Source: Phytobacter massiliensis JC163
GTDB lineage: Bacteria > Pseudomonadota > Gammaproteobacteria > Enterobacterales > Enterobacteriaceae
DNA length: 64,000 bases
Assembly (NCBI RefSeq): GCF_000321045.1
Contig: NZ_HE578948.1
Span: 165,829-229,828, forward strand
Direction: 5' to 3'
The position numbers and the translations under genes were made by a program. Below, in pieces: positions 7,652-16,191 of the stretch. Positions within the stretch are counted from its first letter, which is position 1. Every line of letters starts with the position of its first letter. Under the pieces are notes generated by a model. That model was not told where the DNA came from. It was given only the letters and a program-made list of their open reading frames with translations, and did not search any database.

Positions 7652-9169
7652 TTACATAATGGAGCCGATAGTCCAGGGGACAAACTCCTGGCTGCCGTAT
7701 CCAAATTCTTCGCTTTTGGTCTTTTTCCCGGAGGCCATCTCAAGGATCATTTGATACAGCCTTTCGCCCACCTCGGCGATGGTCTCTTCACCTTCCACAA
7801 TGGTGCCGCAGTTGATGTCCATATCTTCCTGCTGGCGCGCCCACAGGGCGTTGTTGGTCGCCAGTTTCAGGCTGGGCGTCGGTTTGGAGCCGAACGCCGA
7901 ACCACGACCGGTGGTAAAGCAGAGCAGGTTAGCGCCGCCCGCAATTTGCCCGGTTACGGCGATGGGGTCGTAGCCGGGGGTATCCATAAAGACGAACCCT
8001 TTTGCGGTCACCGGCTCTGCATATTCATAGACGGCGGTCAGGTTGGTGGTGCCCGCTTTGGCAATCCCGCCCAGTGACTTTTCCAGAATAGTGGTCAGGC
8101 CGCCCACTTTGTTCCCTGCTGACGGGTTGTTGTTCATTTCACTGCCGGTACGGCGACAGTAATCTTCCCACCAGTGGATACGCGCGATCAGTTTTTCCCC
8201 CACCTCACGCGTTACCGCGCGGCGGGTCAGCAGATGCTCAGCGCCATAAATCTCTGAGGTTTCCGAGAGGATAGCCGTGCCGCCTTGCTGCACCAGTTTA
8301 TCGACGGCGTAGCCCAGCGCCGGGTTAGCGGAAATCCCGGAGTAGCTGTCCGAACCGCCGCATTCGAGGGCCAGAATGATCTCCGAGGCCGGAATCGGCT
8401 CGCGTTTAACCTCATTGGCCTTTGGCAGCATGGCGTTGATCAGGGCGATGCCTTTTTCGATGGTCTGGCGGGTGCCGCCCGACTCCTGAATGGTAAAGGT
8501 GTGCAGCATCGGGCCATCGCTCAGGCCGTGGGCGTTCATCATGTCCTGAATCTGGCTGGATTCGCAGCCCAGGCCAATGATCAACACGCCTGCGAAGTTA
8601 GCGTGCGTGGCATAGCCCGCCATTGTGCGGCGCATCACTTCCATCGATTCACTTTTCGAACCAATCGCGCAGCCAAAGCTTTGCGGCAGCGCGACGACGC
8701 CGTCGACATTGGGGTAATCGCCCAGCCCGTGCAGGCGGAAATGGTCTTCAATAGCGCGGACAACCGTGGCGCTACAGTTTACAGAACTCAGTACGCCGAT
8801 ATAGTTACGCGTGGCGGCGCGGCCATCCGCGCGGCGAATGCCCATAAAGGTATCCTGATGCTCCGCCGGGGGAAGCGTCTGGCAATCCTCACCCCAGCCG
8901 TAGTCGCGCTCAAAGTCGCCCATGCTCAGATTATGCATATGAATATGGTCGCCCGGACGGACAGACTGCGTGGCGAAGCCGATAATCTGGCCATAGCGTT
9001 TAACCGCCTCGCCGGGTTCAATGTGTCGAATCGCGATTTTGTGGCCAGCCGGAATATCGCTCAGCACCTTAATATTTTCTTCTGCAAGCCAGGTGCCAGC
9101 GGCTACAGCCTGCCTGGCTATCACGACGTCATCTTTAGCATTCAGTTTGAGTACAGGGTTAATGTTCAT
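7652..9169 (-). CDS. UxaA/GarD family sugar-acid dehydratase
   Basis: The product is about 505 aa, the full length for altronate/galactarate dehydratases. An N-terminal SAF-like domain (residues 1-95) is followed by the large dehydratase domain with the LECGGSDSYSG, NPSAGNK and FTTGRGSAFG motifs conserved in UxaA and GarD. The family removes water from altronate or galactarate to form a 2-keto-3-deoxy acid, using Fe2+. An in-frame ATG at 9175 is possible, but the AAGAGAG ribosome site sits too close to it and is better spaced for 9169. It lies between the aldolase and the transporter and differs enough from both E. coli enzymes that I do not name a substrate. Confidence 0.85.
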   Translation of the reverse strand: MNINPVLKLNAKDDVVIARQAVAAGTWLAEENIKVLSDIPAGHKIAIRHIEPGEAVKRYGQIIGFATQSVRPGDHIHMHNLSMGDFERDYGWGEDCQTLPPAEHQDTFMGIRRADGRAATRNYIGVLSSVNCSATVVRAIEDHFRLHGLGDYPNVDGVVALPQSFGCAIGSKSESMEVMRRTMAGYATHANFAGVLIIGLGCESSQIQDMMNAHGLSDGPMLHTFTIQESGGTRQTIEKGIALINAMLPKANEVKREPIPASEIILALECGGSDSYSGISANPALGYAVDKLVQQGGTAILSETSEIYGAEHLLTRRAVTREVGEKLIARIHWWEDYCRRTGSEMNNNPSAGNKVGGLTTILEKSLGGIAKAGTTNLTAVYEYAEPVTAKGFVFMDTPGYDPIAVTGQIAGGANLLCFTTGRGSAFGSKPTPSLKLATNNALWARQQEDMDINCGTIVEGEETIAEVGERLYQMILEMASGKKTKSEEFGYGSQEFVPWTIGSIM

Positions 9170-9190
9170 CGTCATTGCTCTCTTGCTAAT

Positions 9191-10090
9191 TTAAAGACTA
9201 ATACGGGCGAGAATATTTTTAACATGTGCCGTTTTTTCGTCATTAAGCGGTAGCGCTGGTGGAACCACCGCCGTGGAGATATCCACGCCGCTAAGTTTGA
9301 TGGCTGTTTTAATTACGCCAAAGAAGGGCTGCTCCAGCGCATAGAGCGGCGACAGTTTCGCCAGCTGTTGCTGTAACCTTTGTGCGGTTTGCATGTCTTT
9401 AGCGAGGAACGCGTCATAGATGCCGCCCGTAATATGCGGCGCAAAGTTAAATGTGGCTGGAATACCGCCATGCCCGCCAAGCAGCAGGGTATCCAGCATA
9501 TATTCGTCATAACCGCTAAATATGACGAACTCAGGGCGAAAGGCATGAACGCGATTAATAATTTCCCGGGTGTGGCTGATATTATCAATGGTGTCTTTCA
9601 CGCCGATAATATTCGGCACGTCACGCGCCAGCCGGGCTATGACCTCAAGCCCAATATCCTGGCCGGTTAATTCGGGGAAATTGTAGAGGAAGACGGGCGT
9701 CTCCAGCGCCGTAGCGACCCGTTTATAATGGGTGTAGCGCGCCTCTTCGCTTAATTTGGCATAGTAAGGGTTGACCACCAGCACGCCATCCGCGCCATGC
9801 CGCTGGGCATGCAGACCCAGTTCAATGGTCTCCGAAGTCCCGGCGCAGGCGATGCCGATCAGCACCGGCACCCGGTGGTTGACATGCCGCAGGCAAAATT
9901 CAGCGATTTGCTTACGCTGGGCCGACGAAAAATGGGAAAACTCGCCGCCGCTGCCCAGAATCAGCATGCCATGCGCGCCGCTACTGATAACATGTTCAAG
10001 CAGCCGGGCCATACCTTCGGTATCCAGCTCGCCTTGCTCATCCACGACGGTCGGGACAGGGGGAAAAATACCGCGAAATTTTTCTGACAT
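9191..10090 (-). CDS. DHDPS/NAL family 2-keto-3-deoxy acid aldolase (YjhH/YagE-like)
   Basis: The 299-aa class I aldolase of the dihydrodipicolinate synthase/N-acetylneuraminate lyase family has GSGGEF near residue 45, the catalytic tyrosine in FLYNFPELTG (about residue 135) and the Schiff-base lysine in IGVKDTI (about residue 163). By recollection it is closest to E. coli YjhH and YagE, which split 2-keto-3-deoxy sugar acids to pyruvate and an aldehyde. AGGAG five bases before the ATG at 10090 fixes the start. It is the first gene of the operon, followed by the dehydratase whose product it would cleave. Confidence 0.85.
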   Translation of the reverse strand: MSEKFRGIFPPVPTVVDEQGELDTEGMARLLEHVISSGAHGMLILGSGGEFSHFSSAQRKQIAEFCLRHVNHRVPVLIGIACAGTSETIELGLHAQRHGADGVLVVNPYYAKLSEEARYTHYKRVATALETPVFLYNFPELTGQDIGLEVIARLARDVPNIIGVKDTIDNISHTREIINRVHAFRPEFVIFSGYDEYMLDTLLLGGHGGIPATFNFAPHITGGIYDAFLAKDMQTAQRLQQQLAKLSPLYALEQPFFGVIKTAIKLSGVDISTAVVPPALPLNDEKTAHVKNILARISL

Positions 10091-10101
10091 TGCCACTCCT
10101 T

Positions 10102-10117
10102 GTTCTATATATGGAAC
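10102..10117. promoter_or_regulatory. Candidate IclR-type operator
   Basis: GTTCTATATATGGAAC is a near-perfect palindrome with GTTC/GAAC arms directly upstream of the aldolase ribosome site. Further GTTCTA and GAAC half-sites lie at 10122-10127 and 10181-10192 in the gap to the divergent IclR gene. It is a reasonable site for that regulator; binding is inferred. Confidence 0.45.
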
Positions 10118-10307
10118 TTATGTTCTAAGTATTGAAGTCAGTACAGCAAATCTCCTTTTCGCTCGTCAACGTTTTTTGTAGAACAAATGAACAATTGTGA
10201 GCGGCATCCAGGTTATGGTGTGAACGGTGTCGCTGTTACACCAGAGAAAGCCTGCATTTATGGTGGGGGTGATTCGGGTATACTGAGAAGAGACGATAAA
10301 TAACAAG

Positions 10308-11075
10308 ATGGATCTGCGCATGAATCAGGACATCACCACACCCGTACCGGCATTAGATAAAACCGTTAAGATCTGTAATTACCTTTTCAATTCACCTGGC
10401 GCGACCTTTAGCCAGATTCAGCAGGATTTAGGGCTCCCTAAAAGCAGCACCTCATCCCTGCTCAACGCGCTGGTCGACCACCACCTGTTACGGCTGGAAA
10501 ACGGCCACTTTTTTCTCGGCCTGAAACTCTATGAGTGGGGCAACCGTTCGCTGGAACAGTTCGATATTCGCAAGGTGGCCCAGCCGGTGCTGGAGACGCT
10601 GCGTGACCAGACCGACCTCACCTGCCATCTCGGCATCCTTGATGAAGTCGCGCCGATTTATGTTTTAAAGCTGGAGAACACCCAGCCTATCGGCATTCGT
10701 TCCTGGGTCGGCAAAAAACTGCCGCTGCACAGTTCAGGCGTTGGCAAAGCGCTGTGCGCCTGGCTGCCTCAGAGCAAAATTGATGAACTGCTGCCGGACG
10801 AGCAGCTTCCGCGTTTTACCGACACCACCATCACCCGCAAATCTGCGCTGATGGCGGAATTTGCAAAAATCCGCGAGCAGGGCTGGGCGTATGACAACGC
10901 CGAAGATTCCCCGGGGATTTTTTGTATTGCCGCCCCGGTTTTTAACCGCAAAAAAGAGGTTATTGCCGCCATTAGCATCAGCGGCGTGGAGTTGCAGATA
11001 CCGAAAGAACGGGTTCCTCTTTATTCGCAGCTGGTGCGCGAGGCCTGCCAGACGCTGGCTTCGAAGCTGGTATAA
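10308..11075 (+). CDS. IclR family transcriptional regulator
   Basis: The 255-aa protein has an N-terminal winged helix (about residues 15-75, with the FSQIQQDLGLPKSSTSSLLNAL helix-turn-helix) and a C-terminal IclR effector domain containing HSSGVGKAL and the SPGIFCIAAPVF segment. It is divergent from the aldolase-dehydratase-transporter operon and most probably controls it in response to a sugar-acid intermediate, as KdgR does. The alternative start at 10320 (MNQDITT) is equally plausible; neither has a strong ribosome site. Confidence 0.85.
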   Translation: MDLRMNQDITTPVPALDKTVKICNYLFNSPGATFSQIQQDLGLPKSSTSSLLNALVDHHLLRLENGHFFLGLKLYEWGNRSLEQFDIRKVAQPVLETLRDQTDLTCHLGILDEVAPIYVLKLENTQPIGIRSWVGKKLPLHSSGVGKALCAWLPQSKIDELLPDEQLPRFTDTTITRKSALMAEFAKIREQGWAYDNAEDSPGIFCIAAPVFNRKKEVIAAISISGVELQIPKERVPLYSQLVREACQTLASKLV

Positions 11076-11086
11076 CCGCTATGGTA

Positions 11087-11115
11087 GCCCGGATAAGGCG
11101 TGAGCCGCATCCGGG
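11087..11115. repeat. REP-type palindrome
   Basis: GCCCGGATAAGGCG... pairs with ...CGCATCCGGG in the gap between the convergent IclR and deoQ genes. This is the typical intergenic REP unit of enteric bacteria. Confidence 0.75.
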
Positions 11116-11128
11116 AACCGAACCCCGG

Positions 11129-11923
11129 CTACCGGCCCGTTTCGCTCTCGGAATCCGGGGTAATCACCTTCACAAACCCATTGCGGCAGTGGGCCGGGTA
11201 GTCGGCGGGCAGTGGCCGGTCGCTGATTAACACGTCAAAGGCAGAGAGCGGGGCGATACTCGCCGGGGCTACCTCATCAAACAGCGCGTAGCGTGCCAGC
11301 AGAATCTTGCGCATCCCATGCTCCAGCGCTTTACGCTTCATCGGCAAATCATCAAGGTTAAACCAGGTGACGCCGTGGTGTTCATGCACGCCGCTGGCGG
11401 AGATAAACACTTTACGCGGGTTGAGCGAATCCATCAGCGACGGGTTATTCGGATCGTAAAACGCATCGCTTTTGGCGCGCCAGGTGCCGCCGCACAGCAT
11501 GGCGGTGGCGTTAGGCTTGGCGGAGAGCGCCATAAACACACGGTGTGAATAGCAAATGCCGGTAAAGGTAATGTCGTCCGGGATCATGCTGACTACCAGC
11601 GGCATTTCCGGCCCGTTGTCGAAAAACACCAGATCGTTTTCGCTCACCAGACCGGCGGCGAGAATGGCGACGGGCAGGTCATCGCGATGGTGAGAATGGG
11701 GGGCCGGGACGGGGGATGCCGCCTGCGCGGCAGGCTTGTTCACCATCACAATGTAGCCACCGAGTAGCGCCAGCGGCAGCGGTTCGTCGTCCTGGCTAAA
11801 ATCCCGACGGATGGTCATCACGGAAACTTCCAGCATACGCGCGGCGTCTTTCAGGTGGATCCGGTCGGTCTTCTTAAGAAGCTCCACCAGCCGCCGGATA
11901 CGTTCTTTTTGCTTCGTTTCCAC
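11129..11923 (-). CDS. deoQ: DeoR-family repressor, DeoQ
   Basis: The 264-aa protein has an N-terminal DeoR-type helix-turn-helix (about residues 6-55, RIHLKDAARMLEVSVMTIRRDF) and a C-terminal sugar-phosphate-binding domain of the DeoR/GlpR type. It is divergent from deoK-deoP-deoX, the layout of the Salmonella deoxyribose locus, where DeoQ represses deoKPX until deoxyribose is present. A polar, proline/histidine-rich linker (about residues 63-80) joins the domains. The symbol rests on context and on the identity of deoK. Confidence 0.8.
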   Translation of the reverse strand: METKQKERIRRLVELLKKTDRIHLKDAARMLEVSVMTIRRDFSQDDEPLPLALLGGYIVMVNKPAAQAASPVPAPHSHHRDDLPVAILAAGLVSENDLVFFDNGPEMPLVVSMIPDDITFTGICYSHRVFMALSAKPNATAMLCGGTWRAKSDAFYDPNNPSLMDSLNPRKVFISASGVHEHHGVTWFNLDDLPMKRKALEHGMRKILLARYALFDEVAPASIAPLSAFDVLISDRPLPADYPAHCRNGFVKVITPDSESETGR

Positions 11924-11960
11924 TCTTTTTCCCCGCCCTGATTTAGTCTGCTGTGTTGCT

Positions 11961-12150
11961 AAAATAACATTTTCAGCCAGCCAGTAACACGTAATGATAT
12001 CAACACTATAATCCTCCGTACAGGGAATGAAAAGGCACAGATAGCGCTTTGGTACGCCTGGCTGCGCCGGTGATGCCCGCTGAATGTGATTCTGTAATCG
12101 CGATCATTGTCACATATGATACGAAAATAACATGATAATGTTACTATAAT
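11961..12150. promoter_or_regulatory. deoQ-deoK intergenic operator region
   Basis: The ten bases AAAATAACAT occur exactly twice, at 11961-11970 near deoQ and at 12124-12133 near deoK. The second copy runs into the palindrome AACAT-GATA-ATGTT (12129-12142). That palindrome abuts a perfect TATAAT (12145-12150) for deoK and so is well placed for repression. CGCGA-N6-TCACA (12099-12114) is a possible CRP site. DeoQ binding is inferred. Confidence 0.5.
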
Positions 12151-12186
12151 ATCATTGTTATGTGATTGTTTCAGAGAGGTAGTAAA

Positions 12187-13107
12187 ATGGATATCGCAGT
12201 CATCGGCTCCAATATGGTGGATCTCATTACCTATACCCATCAGATGCCGAAAGAGGGGGAGACCCTGGAAGCGCCCGCGTTCAAAATCGGCTGCGGTGGG
12301 AAGGGGGCCAATCAGGCAGTCGCCGCCGCCAAGATGAATTCCCGCGTCATGATGCTCACTAAAGTGGGCGACGATATCTTCGCCGATAACACTATCCGTA
12401 ACCTGGAGTCCTGGGGTATCAACACCACCTACGTTGAAAAAGTGCCCTGCACCAGTAGCGGCGTGGCGCCGATATTTGTTAACCCTAATTCCAGTAACAG
12501 CATTCTGATTATTAAAGGGGCGAATAAATTTCTCTCCCCGGAGGATATCGATCGCGCGGCGGAAGATTTAAAAAAATGCCAGCTGATTGTCCTGCAACTT
12601 GAGGTGCAGTTAGAGACGGTGTACCACGCGATTGAATTTGGCAAAAAACACGGCATTAAGGTGTTATTAAATCCGGCGCCGGCGCTGCGCGAACTGGATA
12701 TGACCTATGCCTGCAAATGCGATTTCTTTATTCCCAATGAAACTGAACTCGAAATTCTGACCGGGATGCCGGTGGACACTTACGATAATATTCGTAAAGC
12801 TGCCCGGAGCCTGATTGATAACGGTCTGAATAATATTATCGTAACGATGGGTGAAAAAGGCGCGCTGTGGATGACCCGCGAACAGGAGGTTCACGTGCCG
12901 GCGCACAAGGTCAATGCGATTGACACCAGCGGCGCGGGCGATGCCTTTATCGGTTGTTTTGCCCATTATTACGTGCAGAGCGGCGATGTCGAAGCCGCCA
13001 TGAAGAAAGCCGCGCTGTTCGCCGCATTTAGCGTGACCGGCAAAGGCACCCAGTCATCTTACCCCAGCATTGAGCAGTTTAATGAGTATCTGGCTTTACA
13101 CGAATAA
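12187..13107 (+). CDS. deoK: Deoxyribokinase (ribokinase-like, PfkB family)
   Basis: The 306-aa product nearly matches my recollection of Salmonella DeoK from the MDIAVIGSNMVDLITYT start onward. It phosphorylates 2-deoxy-D-ribose with ATP to deoxyribose-5-phosphate, which DeoC then splits to acetaldehyde and glyceraldehyde-3-phosphate. PfkB signatures are present: N-terminal GCGGKGANQAVAAA (about residue 37) and C-terminal DTSGAGDAFIG with the catalytic aspartate (about residue 251). AGAGAGGT lies seven bases before the ATG. deoP and deoX follow on the same strand. Confidence 0.9.
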   Translation: MDIAVIGSNMVDLITYTHQMPKEGETLEAPAFKIGCGGKGANQAVAAAKMNSRVMMLTKVGDDIFADNTIRNLESWGINTTYVEKVPCTSSGVAPIFVNPNSSNSILIIKGANKFLSPEDIDRAAEDLKKCQLIVLQLEVQLETVYHAIEFGKKHGIKVLLNPAPALRELDMTYACKCDFFIPNETELEILTGMPVDTYDNIRKAARSLIDNGLNNIIVTMGEKGALWMTREQEVHVPAHKVNAIDTSGAGDAFIGCFAHYYVQSGDVEAAMKKAALFAAFSVTGKGTQSSYPSIEQFNEYLALHE

Positions 13108-13221
13108 TTACCGCTGAGTTTATTTTTATTGCAGGCGCATCGCCGCCTGCAATAAAGAATAAAACAGAGATAAACCCTGCACATTAAAAGGTAGCGTTAT
13201 GAACGAAAAAATATCGTTCAG

Positions 13222-14514
13222 ATGCCCGACGGGTATCTGAATAAAACGCCTTTATTCCAGTTTATTTTGTTATCCTGTTTATTTCCATTATGGGGATGTG
13301 CCGCCGCGTTAAATGACATCCTGATTACACAATTTAAAAGCGTATTTTCATTAAGCAACTTTGCATCGGCGCTGGTGCAAAGCGCGTTTTACGGCGGCTA
13401 TTTCCTGATTGCAATTCCGGCCTCGTTAGTGATTAAAAAAAGCAGCTATAAAATCGCTATTCTGATTGGCCTGACGCTCTATATCGTCGGCTGCTCGCTC
13501 TTCTTCCCGGCGTCGCATATGGCGACCTACACCATGTTCCTGGCGGCGATTTTCGCCATCGCCATTGGCCTGAGTTTCCTGGAGACCGCGGCGAATACCT
13601 ATAGCTCAATGCTGGGACCAAAATCCCACGCCACGCTGCGCCTTAATATCAGCCAGACGTTCTATCCCATTGGCGCGGCAGGGGGCATTCTGCTGGGCAA
13701 GTATCTGGTCTTTTCCGAAGGCGAGAGTCTGCAAAAACAGATGACCGGCATGACGCCGGAGCAGATCCACAACTTCAAACTGCTGATGCTTGAAAACACC
13801 CTCGAACCCTACAAGTACATGATTATGGTGCTGGTGGTGGTGATGGTGCTGTTTATGTTTACCCGTTTCCCCAACTGTAAAGTGGCGCAAACGGCAAACC
13901 ACACGCGGCCAACCGCGATGGAAACGCTGCGCTATCTCGCACAAAACGGCCGCTTCCGCCGTGGTATTGTCGCCCAGTTCTTGTATGTCGGCATGCAGGT
14001 TGCCGTGTGGTCGTTCACCATCCGTCTGGCGCTGGAGATGGGGGATATCAACGAGCGCGACGCCTCTAACTTTATGGTTTACAGCTTCGCCTGTTTCTTT
14101 ATCGGCAAGTTCGTCGCCAATATCCTGATGACGCGCTTTAACCCGGCGAAAGTGCTGATTCTCTACTCCGTGATTGGCGCGCTGTTCCTGGCCTACGTCG
14201 CGCTGGCGCCGAGCTTTAGCGCGGTCTATGTCGCGGTGGCGGTGAGTATTCTGTTCGGACCATGCTGGGCCACCATTTATGCCGGTACGCTGGATACGGT
14301 AGACAACGAACATACGGAGATGGCAGGCGCGGTGATCGTGATGGCGATTGTCGGCGCGGCGGTGGTGCCCGCGATTCAGGGCTATGTCGCTGACCTTCTT
14401 CACTCGCTACAGCTGTCGTTTTTGGTTTCCATGCTCTGCTTTGTTTACGTTGGCGTCTATTTCTGGCGTGAAAGTAAAGTGCGCCGTGAACTGACCGCCG
14501 CGACCGCTTCCTGA
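13222..14514 (+). CDS. deoP: Deoxyribose permease, FucP-like MFS transporter
   Basis: The 430-aa protein has twelve predicted membrane helices and belongs to the fucose permease family (proton symport). It follows deoK by about 115 bases and matches the position of deoP in Salmonella. The start is odd: ATG 13222 has no ribosome site and no other in-frame start exists back to the TAG at 13192. An ATG at 13199 with AAGG eight bases upstream opens another frame that reads MNEKISFR and stops at 13240. One added base near 13221 would fuse that peptide to MPDGYLNKT, which looks like an intact N-terminus. Confidence 0.8.
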   Translation: MPDGYLNKTPLFQFILLSCLFPLWGCAAALNDILITQFKSVFSLSNFASALVQSAFYGGYFLIAIPASLVIKKSSYKIAILIGLTLYIVGCSLFFPASHMATYTMFLAAIFAIAIGLSFLETAANTYSSMLGPKSHATLRLNISQTFYPIGAAGGILLGKYLVFSEGESLQKQMTGMTPEQIHNFKLLMLENTLEPYKYMIMVLVVVMVLFMFTRFPNCKVAQTANHTRPTAMETLRYLAQNGRFRRGIVAQFLYVGMQVAVWSFTIRLALEMGDINERDASNFMVYSFACFFIGKFVANILMTRFNPAKVLILYSVIGALFLAYVALAPSFSAVYVAVAVSILFGPCWATIYAGTLDTVDNEHTEMAGAVIVMAIVGAAVVPAIQGYVADLLHSLQLSFLVSMLCFVYVGVYFWRESKVRRELTAATAS

Positions 14515-14524
14515 GGAGAAAACA

Positions 14525-15538
14525 ATGACCACGCGATTAACGCTCTGGCGTGAGCTCTTTACCCCCCAGCCGCGCACGCTACTGGCAAACGATGACTTTA
14601 CCGTCAGCGCCTTTCGCTACCCCAGCGGCGTGGAGGCGCTGCGTCTGGAGAACGGGCGCGGGCATCTGGTGGTGCTGCCGTGGCTTGGGCAGATGATCTG
14701 GGATGCGGTCTTTGATGGCCGCGACCTGACCATGCGCAATATGTTCAGCCAGCCAAAACCGGCGCAGACCATCGTGGAAACCTACGGCTGTTTTGCCTTC
14801 CATTCCGGGCTGCTGGCTAACGGCTGCCCGTCGCCGGAGGACACCCACCCGCTGCACGGCGAGATGGCCTGCGCGGCAATGGATGAAGCATGGCTGGAAC
14901 TCGATGGCGATTCGCTCTGTCTGGCAGGCCGCTATGAATATGTGATGGGCTTTGGCGATCACTACCTGGCGCAGCCGTCGGTAACGCTGCGAAAAGGCAG
15001 CGCGCTGTTCGACATCAACATGGCGGTGACCAATCTCGCCTCGGTGGCTATGCCGCTCCAGTATATGTGCCATATGAACTACGCCTATGTGCCGCAGGCA
15101 ACGTTCAGCCAGAACCTGCCGGATGAGGCGCTGACGTTGCGCGAATCCATTCCGGCGCACGTCAAGCCGACAGAGCAGTGGCTGGCCTTTAACCGTCGCA
15201 TCCAGCAGGGCGAAGCGAACCTGAGTGCGCTGACGGAGCCGGCGTTTTACGACCCGGAAATCGTCTTCTTTGCCGACAGGCTCGACCGCTACACCGATAC
15301 GCCGGAGTTTTATATGCACGCGCCGGACGGCACTGCCTTTATGACCCGTTTTTCCAGCGCGCAGTTTAACTACGCTACCCGCTGGATACTCTATAACGGC
15401 GATCAGCAGGTAGCGGCGTTTGCTCTGCCTGCCACCTGCCGCCCGGAGGGCTTGCTGGCCGCGAAGCAGAACGGTTCGCTGTTAAGCCTCGCCCCGCAGC
15501 AGACCCGCCATTTCAGCGTGACCACCGGTATCGCCTGA
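14525..15538 (+). CDS. deoX: DUF4432/aldose-1-epimerase-like protein, DeoX
   Basis: The 337-aa protein has the beta-sandwich sequence pattern of galactose mutarotase-like proteins in the DUF4432 group, with conserved histidines in FAFHSG, HPLHGEM and MCHMNYAY. It starts 10 bases after deoP and is the last gene of the operon, the place of deoX in Salmonella. A mutarotase role that supplies the right anomer of deoxyribose to DeoK is plausible but is an inference. Confidence 0.75.
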   Translation: MTTRLTLWRELFTPQPRTLLANDDFTVSAFRYPSGVEALRLENGRGHLVVLPWLGQMIWDAVFDGRDLTMRNMFSQPKPAQTIVETYGCFAFHSGLLANGCPSPEDTHPLHGEMACAAMDEAWLELDGDSLCLAGRYEYVMGFGDHYLAQPSVTLRKGSALFDINMAVTNLASVAMPLQYMCHMNYAYVPQATFSQNLPDEALTLRESIPAHVKPTEQWLAFNRRIQQGEANLSALTEPAFYDPEIVFFADRLDRYTDTPEFYMHAPDGTAFMTRFSSAQFNYATRWILYNGDQQVAAFALPATCRPEGLLAAKQNGSLLSLAPQQTRHFSVTTGIA

Positions 15539-15542
15539 CCGC

Positions 15543-15573
15543 GTATCCCGGATGCGCTGCGCATCCGGGATAC
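15543..15573. repeat. Perfect REP palindrome after deoX
   Basis: Fifteen-base arms, perfectly complementary around a single central base, begin GTATCCCGGATGCGC. The element follows the deoX stop by five bases and may also stabilise or end the messenger. Confidence 0.8.
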
Positions 15574-15633
15574 TATCCCTTCTGCCCGATTTGACCTTAT
15601 GATGTGCCTCCAGAAGGCGTGGCGGGAGCGTGC

Positions 15634-16086
15634 ATGATTTGGTTAACACTGGCGACCCTGGTCGTGGTTTTTATTGTTGGTTTCAGAGTATTAACATCGG
15701 ACTCTCGCCGGGCGGTGCGCCGCTTAAGCGAGCGGCTGGGCATTACCCCTACGCCGGTTGAGAGCATGATCGATCAGATGGGTAAAAGCGCCGGGGCGGA
15801 ATTTATTCGTTACCTGGCCCGCCCGAATGAAGCGCATCTGCAAAACGCCGCCCAGGTGCTGTTTATCTGGCAGGTGTTTATTGTTGACGGCAGCGAGCAG
15901 CATTTGCAAACGTGGCACCGCCTGTTGCAAAAGGCGCGGCTGGCCGCGCCGATAACCGACGCGCAAATTCGCCTGGCGCTGGGCTTCCTGCGTGAACTTG
16001 AGCCGGACGTCGGCGAACTGAACGCTTTCCAGATGCGCTATAACAGCCTGTTTATGCCTGAGGAGGGCGTTCACTGGCTGCACTGA
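15634..16086 (+). CDS. yicN: DUF1198 family protein YicN
   Basis: The 150-aa protein equals E. coli YicN in length and type. It has one N-terminal membrane helix (residues 2-20, IWLTLATLVVVFIVGF) and a cytoplasmic alpha-helical domain of unknown function. The ATG at 15634 has GGGAG at the right distance; an upstream in-frame ATG at 15604 would add ten polar residues before the helix. It is next to nepI, as in E. coli. Confidence 0.85.
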   Translation: MIWLTLATLVVVFIVGFRVLTSDSRRAVRRLSERLGITPTPVESMIDQMGKSAGAEFIRYLARPNEAHLQNAAQVLFIWQVFIVDGSEQHLQTWHRLLQKARLAAPITDAQIRLALGFLRELEPDVGELNAFQMRYNSLFMPEEGVHWLH

Positions 16087-16191
16087 TGATGAAGGCTAAT
16101 GCAGCAAAACAGTTGCCAAACTGTTAAATACATCACACATTTTTTGTTACACTGCGCGACTTTCACTCAAAAAATCACGCCAGGTAACAAA

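Noticed and set aside
15543-15573. Palindromes as a sign of a CRISPR array or integron
   Set aside because: The REP-type units here and at 11087, 17379, 26080 and 52164 are single or paired, dispersed between genes, and have no regular spacers.
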